NCBI GenBank assembly: GCA_947488615.1
Contig: CANKZU010000003.1
Span: 1-64,000, forward strand
Direction: 5' to 3'
DNA length: 64,000 nucleotides
From: an uncultured Aurantimonas sp.
Lineage (GTDB): Bacteria; Pseudomonadota; Alphaproteobacteria; Rhizobiales; Rhizobiaceae
Part shown: positions 58,901 through 64,000 of the stretch, one piece after another
How the letters are laid out: each line of letters begins with the position of its first letter
How positions within the stretch are numbered: position 1 is the stretch's first letter
The notes under the pieces: model-generated
What the model was told of the DNA's origin: nothing
The model's input: the letters and a program-made list of their open reading frames with translations, nothing else
The model's database searches: none
Made by a program: the position numbers and the translations under genes

Positions 58901-59393
58901 GAAACGTGGCGCCAGCGCCGGTAAGCTCGCTGGTACGGTCACCTCGCGGCAGGAGCGCAAGACGCGGAGCGGCGGCAAGCTCGGAATCGTCCAATTGTCG
59001 GACCCTAGCGGCCAGTACGAGGTGGTGCTGTTCTCGGAAGCCCTCTACGCCTTTCGCGACATGCTCGAGCCCGGCACTTCGGTGATCGTGACGGTGTCGG
59101 CGGAGGAGCGACCGGAGGGGATATCGTTCCGCGTCCAGGGGGTTCAGTCGCTGGAAGACGAGGCGGTGCGCATGCAGAAGTCGCTGCGCGTCTTCATGCG
59201 CGACGCCGCGCCGCTGCAAAGTTTTCGCGGGCAGCTCCAGGGCGATGGCGACAGCGAGGTCTCGCTCGTTCTGGTCCGCGACGGCGGCGAACGGGAGATC
59301 GAGATCATGCTTCCGGGTCGCTACCGCGTCTCACCGCAGATGGCGAGCGCCGTCAAGGCGGCGCCAGGGGTCCTCGACGTCGAGCTTTTATAG
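55923..59393 (+). CDS. dnaE: DNA polymerase III alpha subunit
   Basis: This is the replicative polymerase subunit, 1156 residues, the DnaE1 type. An N-terminal PHP domain ([13 protein letters not shown]) is followed by the polymerase core with PDFDIDF, in which Asp422 and Asp424 are catalytic, the [11 protein letters not shown] segment, a helix-hairpin-helix part, and a C-terminal OB fold. In the PHP domain the Asp of the E. coli HSDYS motif is Ala, so no metal-dependent proofreading is expected there. The stop overlaps dinB by six bases on the other strand. Confidence 0.96.
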   Translation: MTEPTGCDPKFIHLRVHSAFSLLEGALRLDQIIQFAKTDGTPAIGISDTNNLFGALEFSEKAAKAGIQPIIGCQLDVDFGDTESEERGGRKDRNLAAIAPLVLIAASEAGFANLVEIVSLAYLGHPDNPKPHVLIDWLAERPEGVIALTGGPLGPIGAALAADRVAIARTRLERLSAIFGDRLYVELQRQEGRSRKVEAGTVRLAYDFALPLVATNEPFFFGRDDFEAHDALIAVASNRLVSHEDRRRLSRDHSLKSQGEMAVLFADLPEALQNTVEIARRCSYRPTTRAPILPRFAGADADQAEAEAAETAELRRQAVEGLEERLAAHGLAPGETEASYRERLDFELSIIERMKFPGYFLIVSDFIKWAKGQGIPVGPGRGSGAGSLVAYSLTITDLDPLRFSLLFERFLNPERVSMPDFDIDFCQERREEVIRYVQEKYGREQVGQIITFGTLQARAVLRDVGRVLEMSYGQVDKLCKLVPQNPANPVTLAQALVEEPRLQEAREKEEIVDRLISIALKLEGLYRHASTHAAGIVIGDRPLSQLVPMYRDPRSDMPVTQYNMKWVEPAGLVKFDFLGLKTLTVLQTAVELIARKGIKIDLTAIPLDDAKSYEMMTRGETVGVFQVESVGMRKALIGMRPDRFEDIIALVALYRPGPMENIPTYNARKHGEEEPDFIHPMIAPILKETQGVIIYQEQVMQIAQVLAGYSLGEADLLRRAMGKKIRAEMDKQRVRFVEGAVKNGLEKAQANMIFDLLAKFADYGFNKSHAAAYALVAYQTAYLKANHPVEFLAASMTLDAGNTEKLNDFRMDAMRLGIAVVPPSVQTSYKSFEVGENRIFYALAAIKGVGEHAVEHIVERRGDEGFASLEDFCARIDPKIVNKRTLEFLIAAGALDCFGHDRSLLNGNIELMASYALRVHEGRTSGQHDMFGSAGDGPEPLRLNPAPLWMAAEKLLREFQAIGFYLSAHPLDEYKATLKRLRVQTHAEVVAGVKRGASAGKLAGTVTSRQERKTRSGGKLGIVQLSDPSGQYEVVLFSEALYAFRDMLEPGTSVIVTVSAEERPEGISFRVQGVQSLEDEAVRMQKSLRVFMRDAAPLQSFRGQLQGDGDSEVSLVLVRDGGEREIEIMLPGRYRVSPQMASAVKAAPGVLDVELL

Positions 59394-60788
59394 ACGTTTG
59401 AGGGGGCCGTCGCCCGCGGGGGAAGGGCGGGTGTGTTTTCGTGAGCCGTTCTCGGGCTCTTGGGAAGCCGGGTCGTTTTCGGGGCGCCGCGCTGGCCGGG
59501 GTTCTTCGGAATCGGCTGCCTTCCGGAACGTATAGCCGGTCTCGATCGAGCCTTGGCCGAAGCGGTCGCGCAGGCGATCGAGCGCCGCCTCGGCCTTGGC
59601 CCGCTTGGCAGCGCCAGGATCGACGAGATCGTGGGGGTCGGCGAGGGCGGCTGGCCTGAAATCCGCGCAGCCGATGCCGACGAGCCGGAACCGGGTTCCG
59701 TCGATCTCCTTTTCGATCAGGGCGAGACCGGTTTCGAATATCCGATCGGCCAAACGGGTCGGATCGTGGAGTTTGCGATTACGGGTGCGTGTCCGAAAAT
59801 CCGCGGATTTCATCTTCAGGACGATCGTCGAAGCCGACAGCTCGGTCGCTTTCAGCCGGCGGGCGACCTTTTCGCTCAATGTCCGCAGAACCGGCACCAG
59901 CTGGTCGCGCGTCGACAAATCATGTTGGAACGTGGTTTCCGCCGATATGCTCTTCATGTCGCCGCGCGGATCGACCGTGCGGATGTCGATGCCGCGTGAG
60001 AGGCCGAACAATCGCTGGCCCATGCGGCTATATCGCTTCATGAGGTCGGCCTCGTCCATCGTCTGCAACTGGCCGATGGTGGTAAGCCCGTCGCGCCGCA
60101 ATGACCGGTCCATCGCTTCGCCGACCCCCCAGATCATCGAGATCGGCTTGTCGCGAAGGAACGCCAGGGTTTCGGCGCGGCCGATCACCGAGAACCCACG
60201 CGGCTTCTCCAGATCGCTGGCGATCTTGGCGAGGAACTTGTTGTGCGACAGGCCGACCGAGACGCTGATGCCGAGTTCGCGTTCCACATCTTTGGCGAGA
60301 CGCGCGAGGGTCATCGCCGGCGGTTGGCCGTGGAGTCGTTCCGTGCCGCTCAGGTCCAGGAACGCCTCGTCGATCGACAGCGGTTCGACCAGCGGGGTGA
60401 TGGCCAGCATCATGTCGCGAACCGCGCGTCCAACCTCGGCGTATTTCGCCATGTTCGGACGAAGGACGACGGCGTCGGGGCATAGTTTCAACGCCTTGAA
60501 CATCGGCATGGCCGAACGCACGCCGTGGATTCGGGCGATGTAGCAGGCGGTGGAGACAACCCCGCGATGACCACCACCGATGATCACGGGCTGCTGGCGC
60601 AGCTCCGGCCGGTCGCGCTTTTCGACGGTTGCGTAGAAGGCATCGCAATCGATGTGGGCAATGGCGAGCTCCGCGAGTTCGTCATGCCCGACGACCCGCG
60701 GGCTGCCGCAGGCTCGACAACGCGCTCCCGCTGTGGCGTCCCGGGCCAGGCAATCCCGGCAAAACCGAAAAAGGGGTGGGATGGACAT
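59388..60788 (-). CDS. dinB: DNA polymerase IV with N-terminal zinc ribbon
   Basis: DinB is a Y-family translesion polymerase. From the ATG at 60788 (GAGG five to six bases upstream) it has 466 residues; a GTG at 60791 is in frame. It starts with CRDC (Cys10, Cys13) and CRAC (Cys24, Cys27), a four-Cys zinc ribbon absent in the E. coli enzyme. The polymerase core has [10 protein letters not shown] and [11 protein letters not shown] with the catalytic acids. The last 60 or so residues are disordered. The gene converges on dnaE with a six-base overlap of stops. Confidence 0.94.
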   Translation of the reverse strand: MSIPPLFRFCRDCLARDATAGARCRACGSPRVVGHDELAELAIAHIDCDAFYATVEKRDRPELRQQPVIIGGGHRGVVSTACYIARIHGVRSAMPMFKALKLCPDAVVLRPNMAKYAEVGRAVRDMMLAITPLVEPLSIDEAFLDLSGTERLHGQPPAMTLARLAKDVERELGISVSVGLSHNKFLAKIASDLEKPRGFSVIGRAETLAFLRDKPISMIWGVGEAMDRSLRRDGLTTIGQLQTMDEADLMKRYSRMGQRLFGLSRGIDIRTVDPRGDMKSISAETTFQHDLSTRDQLVPVLRTLSEKVARRLKATELSASTIVLKMKSADFRTRTRNRKLHDPTRLADRIFETGLALIEKEIDGTRFRLVGIGCADFRPAALADPHDLVDPGAAKRAKAEAALDRLRDRFGQGSIETGYTFRKAADSEEPRPARRPENDPASQEPENGSRKHTRPSPAGDGPLKRL

Positions 60789-60869
60789 CACGACCTCGGA
60801 CGATTCCCAGCGGCCAGATTAGCCAAGTCGGTTCGAAAAAGGAATTTTCGGCGGTTTGGCCGTCGCGAT

Positions 60870-61496
60870 CTATGCAACCCGGCGGGACGCCAGGATGTCT
60901 TCGATGATCGCCTCGGCCTCGTTCCAATGGGCCGCCGCATGCGCGCCGGCGGGAAGCGGTGGCAGATGCGGCCGGAACACCGTGTTCGCCATCAAATGCA
61001 GCAGATGCACATCGGGAACGCTCTTGCGGACGCCGACAAGATTGGGCGGCAGATCGTCAGCGAAGACGAGCGGACCGGGCCAGCGTTCGGAGAGCTCGGC
61101 AACGATCGCGCCTTTCGAGCGCTCAGTTGCGATCATCGGAAAATATAGGCCCTTGTTGTCGAGCAGGGCCCGCCGATATGGATAGTAGAATGGCGTCATC
61201 GCTGTCAGAAATACGATGTCGGCCTTGCAGGACAGCCGGCCGAGAGCGGCGGCGACGCCGGCGACCAGCGGCTGCCGCGCTTCCTGGGTCTCGTAGAGGA
61301 GCTCGGTCACGCGATCCAGCTCCGAGCCCGACAAGGCCGCACCCGTTGAAATCGACCGGACGTTGCCGGTCAGCTTGAAGCTCTCGGGGTGGAGGCGCGC
61401 GCCATGTTCTTCGAGAAGGCGGCCGAACGGATCGATGAATTCGAGGACAACCTCGTCGACGTCCAGCACCAACAACGCATCGTGGGATTTGGTCAT
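60870..61496 (-). CDS. HAD-like hydrolase of unknown substrate
   Basis: The 208-residue protein has VLDVDEVVLEF as motif I (Asp at DVDE), FLTAMTP as motif II, ERSKG as the Lys segment and VFADDLPPN as motif III, so it is a haloacid-dehalogenase-fold enzyme. The conserved sequence begins MTKSHDALLVLD at 61496. A GTG at 61538 also opens the frame and overlaps the DUF3572 stop (GTGA), which would give 222 residues. Its substrate is unknown. It is co-directional with the DUF3572 gene. Confidence 0.85.
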   Translation of the reverse strand: MTKSHDALLVLDVDEVVLEFIDPFGRLLEEHGARLHPESFKLTGNVRSISTGAALSGSELDRVTELLYETQEARQPLVAGVAAALGRLSCKADIVFLTAMTPFYYPYRRALLDNKGLYFPMIATERSKGAIVAELSERWPGPLVFADDLPPNLVGVRKSVPDVHLLHLMANTVFRPHLPPLPAGAHAAAHWNEAEAIIEDILASRRVA

Positions 61497-61534
61497 CGAC
61501 GCGATCGGTGGACCGGCGGTGACGCTGCCACGGC

Positions 61535-61813
61535 TCACGGCTGCTCCACAAAAGGGCTGTCGCCCAATGCCTGCCGGGCCGCGGCGATCCGGGTGGGATC
61601 GGTTTCGGCGTCGGCAGCGAAGGCGAGGACCGTCGGCTCGTGTGCGAGAATGAAATCGAGGACCCCGGGCAAAAAGCCCGGCGTCGCGGCGGCTTGCCGC
61701 AGCGCCGGGACGTCGAGTCCAGTCAGCGCCAGGAAGCGATCGAACAGGGTCCGATCGCCGGCGATAAAGGCGAGCGCCGCGACCGCCAGCGCTTCCGCCT
61801 CTTGGCGATTCAT
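61535..61813 (-). CDS. DUF3572-family protein
   Basis: The 92-residue helical protein starts MNRQEAEALAVAALAFIAGD. It contains the family segment RFLALTGLDVPALRQAA and ends in a short Pro-rich tail. The function is not known. It occurs next to divK in many alphaproteobacteria, on the opposite strand as here. An in-frame start at 61882 is longer but adds residues into the divergent promoter region. Confidence 0.86.
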   Translation of the reverse strand: MNRQEAEALAVAALAFIAGDRTLFDRFLALTGLDVPALRQAAATPGFLPGVLDFILAHEPTVLAFAADAETDPTRIAAARQALGDSPFVEQP

Positions 61814-61958
61814 CCCGGCGCCGCGAACGCCGCTGTGCAACCATTTGTTATCGTTAAGAGATGGCAACCCGTCCATTCCCACTTCTTAAATCAAATCAGC
61901 GTAGAAGAGACCTCGATAGCGCAAGATCGCAAGTCGGTCGAGGCAAGGAGTGTCGCCC

Positions 61959-62330
61959 ATGGCGAAGACCGTGATGATCGTCGAAGACAACGAGCTCAAC
62001 ATGAAGCTCTTTCGCGACCTGATCGAGGCGCATGGTTACGCAACCGTGCAGACTCGCAGCGGGCTGACAGCGATGGATCTCGCCCGCGAACATCGTCCAG
62101 ACCTGATCCTGATGGATATCCAGCTTCCGGAAATTTCCGGCCTCGACGTAACGCGGGATCTGAAGGCAGATCCCGAGCTGAGCAGGATACCGGTGATTGC
62201 GGTGACAGCCTTCGCGATGAAGGGCGACGAGGAGCGAATCCGTCAGGGCGGCTGCGAAGCCTATATTTCGAAGCCGATCTCGGTCACCAAGTTCATCGAC
62301 ACCATCCGCTCCTTCCTGGGCGAAGCCTGA
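61959..62330 (+). CDS. divK: Cell-division response regulator DivK
   Basis: DivK is a single-domain response regulator that controls CckA and DivL in the alphaproteobacterial cell cycle. The 123-residue protein has VEDNELN at the start, Asp53 in [13 protein letters not shown], and Lys in YISKPIS. Asp53 is the same residue number as in Caulobacter. The ATG at 61959 has AAGGAG eight bases upstream; an in-frame GTG at 61950 is less likely. pleD follows after ten bases. Confidence 0.96.
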   Translation: MAKTVMIVEDNELNMKLFRDLIEAHGYATVQTRSGLTAMDLAREHRPDLILMDIQLPEISGLDVTRDLKADPELSRIPVIAVTAFAMKGDEERIRQGGCEAYISKPISVTKFIDTIRSFLGEA

Positions 62331-62340
62331 GAGCCGCATC

Positions 62341-63702
62341 ATGACCGCTCGAATCCTGCTGGTCGACGATATCGAGATGAACCTTCGCGTTCTCGAAGCG
62401 CGGCTGTCGGCCGAATATTACGATGTGGTCACGGCGATGAGTGGCGCGGATGCGCTGGAGATTTGCCGTAGCCAGCCCATCGACCTCGTGCTCCTCGACG
62501 TGATGATGCCGGAGATGGACGGCTTCGAGGTCTGCCGACAGCTGAAGGCCGACCCTCGCACGATGTATCTTCCCATCGTCCTGATTACCGCGCTCGATCA
62601 GCCCTCCGACCGGCTTGCCGGGCTCGAAGCGGGCGCCGATGATTTTCTGACCAAGCCCGTCCGCGATCTGCCGCTGTTCTCGCGGGTCCGCAGTCTGACG
62701 CGCCTCAAGCTGGTGACCGACGAATTGCGGCGCCGCGCCGAAACGGCGATCAACCTCGTCGCGGAGGAGCATGCCGGGGACGGGCGCGAGCCGCTCGCCA
62801 GACTCGCTTTCTACGGAGAAGATGCCGACGAGACGCGGCGGATCCAGAAGTATCTGAAAGGGGTTGTGCAAGTCGAGGTCGTCGCGGACGCGGCGAGCTT
62901 GATCGCCGCCGCCGTAAACGGGGCCGCCGAGGCCGTGTTGATCGACATGGCGGCGAAAGCGGTCGATCCGTTGCGGCTCGTATCGCAGTTGCGATCGAAC
63001 GAGGCGTCGCGGCTCCTGCCGGTTCTCGCGATCGCGGAAGCGGAAGACGACGAAACGGCTGCCCGGGCACTGGAACTGGGTGCCAACGACTACATCCAGC
63101 GCCCGCTCGACCGCCATGAACTCATCGCCCGAATCCGAACCCAAATGAGGCGCAAACGCAACGACGAGCGCCTTCGGCAATCGGTCGAACAGACGATTGA
63201 GCTTGCCCTGTCCGATGCCCTGACGGGGCTGCATAATCGCCGCTTCTTCGAGACGCATCTCGCCACGGCCGTGCAGCGCGCCCGCACCACCGGAGCGAAC
63301 TTCTCGGTGCTGATCGCCGACATCGATCACTTCAAGCGCGTAAATGATGGCTGGGGGCACGAGGCCGGCGATCGCGTGCTCAAGCAGTTTTCCACTCGAC
63401 TCAACGATTGCCTGCGTTCCAGCGATCTGGCTTGTCGGTTCGGCGGAGAGGAATTCGCGATCCTGATGATGGACGCCGATTTCGACACCGCCATGTCGAT
63501 CGCCGATCGCATCCGTCGCAGCGTATGCGAAACTCCGTTCGACATTGGCGGTGAGTTGATCGACGTGACCGTCAGCGAAGGCTTCGCCGTCTTCGACGCC
63601 GCGCGCGACGACGCGGCGAATTTGGTGAGGCGGGCTGACCAGGCGCTTTATGCGGCCAAGCGCGGTGGCCGCAACCGGGTCAGTACGGCCGCGGCAGCTT
63701 GA
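62341..63702 (+). CDS. pleD: Response-regulator diguanylate cyclase PleD
   Basis: PleD makes c-di-GMP at the stalked or old pole when phosphorylated. The 453-residue protein has a receiver domain with Asp53 (LLDVMMPEMDG), a second, degenerate receiver domain and a GGDEF domain with GGEEF at residues 368-372. The inhibitory RxxD site is at 359-362 (RSSD). The length and these numbers agree with Caulobacter PleD. It is in one operon with divK. Confidence 0.96.
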   Translation: MTARILLVDDIEMNLRVLEARLSAEYYDVVTAMSGADALEICRSQPIDLVLLDVMMPEMDGFEVCRQLKADPRTMYLPIVLITALDQPSDRLAGLEAGADDFLTKPVRDLPLFSRVRSLTRLKLVTDELRRRAETAINLVAEEHAGDGREPLARLAFYGEDADETRRIQKYLKGVVQVEVVADAASLIAAAVNGAAEAVLIDMAAKAVDPLRLVSQLRSNEASRLLPVLAIAEAEDDETAARALELGANDYIQRPLDRHELIARIRTQMRRKRNDERLRQSVEQTIELALSDALTGLHNRRFFETHLATAVQRARTTGANFSVLIADIDHFKRVNDGWGHEAGDRVLKQFSTRLNDCLRSSDLACRFGGEEFAILMMDADFDTAMSIADRIRRSVCETPFDIGGELIDVTVSEGFAVFDAARDDAANLVRRADQALYAAKRGGRNRVSTAAAA

Positions 63703-64000
63703 AAGCCGGCCGCGTTCGCAACGGCGTGAGTCGATCCGGTCCTGCCGGAACACACTGTCTCTAGGCCTCTCGACCTTGGAAGAATCGGGCTGATAGCGTG
63801 GGTGGGGACGCGCGCGGAGGAGGCGTAAGCTGCGGCGCCTTGAGGCCGCTTCGAACGAAGCTGAAACAAAAGGGCCTTAACCATTTCTTAAAAGTCTAGA
63901 CCCAATGGCGCGCAATGTCGTTGCAATTGAATCGGTTCTGGGCGAATCTCCAGACAGAAATCGAAGGTCAAGAGGCAAACGGAAGACCTTCGAAGTTACC
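63703..64000 (+). other. Intergenic region after pleD, with CtrA box and an open right end
   Basis: The last 298 bases carry no identified gene. A full CtrA box lies at 63877-63891. Two frames start at 63905 (MARNVVAIES) and 63915 (MSLQLNRFWA), both open to the edge of the window. They are too short for assignment, and their start codons have no good ribosome-binding site. Confidence 0.5.
63877..63891. promoter_or_regulatory. CtrA-box-like site
   Basis: TTAACCATTTCTTAA has TTAA, seven bases and TTAA, with CCAT after the first half as in the Caulobacter consensus. It lies 186 bases after pleD and would regulate the next gene on the right. Its distance to pleD makes it unlikely to act on pleD itself. 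Confidence 0.65.

Overview
The window is about 64 kb of GC-rich chromosomal DNA from an alphaproteobacterium, most likely order Hyphomicrobiales. The evidence is the S10-spc-alpha ribosomal cluster behind tuf, the divK-pleD pair, a giant coiled-coil polar-growth protein of the GPR/RgsE type, an ATP12 chaperone, separate pccB and pccA genes, a DUF3572 gene and a zinc-ribbon DinB. The genus cannot be fixed from this sequence. I see no insertion sequence, prophage, CRISPR array or toxin-antitoxin pair. The region reads as vertically inherited chromosome.

Layout. 1-14826: the end of tuf, then 28 genes in one direction (rpsJ to rplQ, with secY and adk inside), closed by a strong hairpin terminator. 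Several hairpins sit between genes in this cluster, one exactly where the E. coli S10 and spc operons meet. The alpha operon (rpsM-rpsK-rpoA-rplQ) has its own promoter-like sequence in the end of adk. 14870-27906: a GAF-GGDEF-EAL protein on the minus strand, a reductase, a possible secreted mini-protein, an HtrA protease with rarA, a betaine-type transporter, and a coupled run crcB-rluC-HAD-ATP12 followed by pccB. 27977-36708: a Tat-lipoprotein molybdenum enzyme with its cytochrome b, a type III polyketide synthase with a membrane methyltransferase, DUF188, an EamA exporter, an XRE regulator divergent from pccA, acylphosphatase, lipB and tRNA-Leu(GAG).

36949-44872: a GH65 phosphorylase with a beta-phosphoglucomutase-like HAD protein, divergent from a complete TRAP transporter, with a perfect FNR/FixK-type box between them. 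An amidase converges on the TRAP genes. 45250-52290: the 2346-residue polar-growth protein. 52727-55441: an Hpt phosphotransfer protein, an adrenodoxin-type ferredoxin with its NADPH reductase, and a secreted DUF922 putative metalloprotease. 55659-64000: a 28-residue membrane mini-protein, dnaE, dinB, a HAD protein with DUF3572, then divK and pleD. A full CtrA box lies at the right edge.

How the parts work together. PccB and PccA form propionyl-CoA carboxylase. DivK, PleD, the CtrA box and the GPR-like protein all belong to polar cell-cycle control typical of this group. The GAF-GGDEF-EAL protein and PleD both act on c-di-GMP. The GH65/HAD pair would conserve phosphate-bond energy during disaccharide breakdown, which fits control by an oxygen-responsive regulator. 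The ferredoxin and its reductase form an electron-supply chain from NADPH. No wholly new multi-gene system stands out. The least explained items are the long repeat protein, the two mini-proteins, the polyketide/methyltransferase pair and the internal hairpins.
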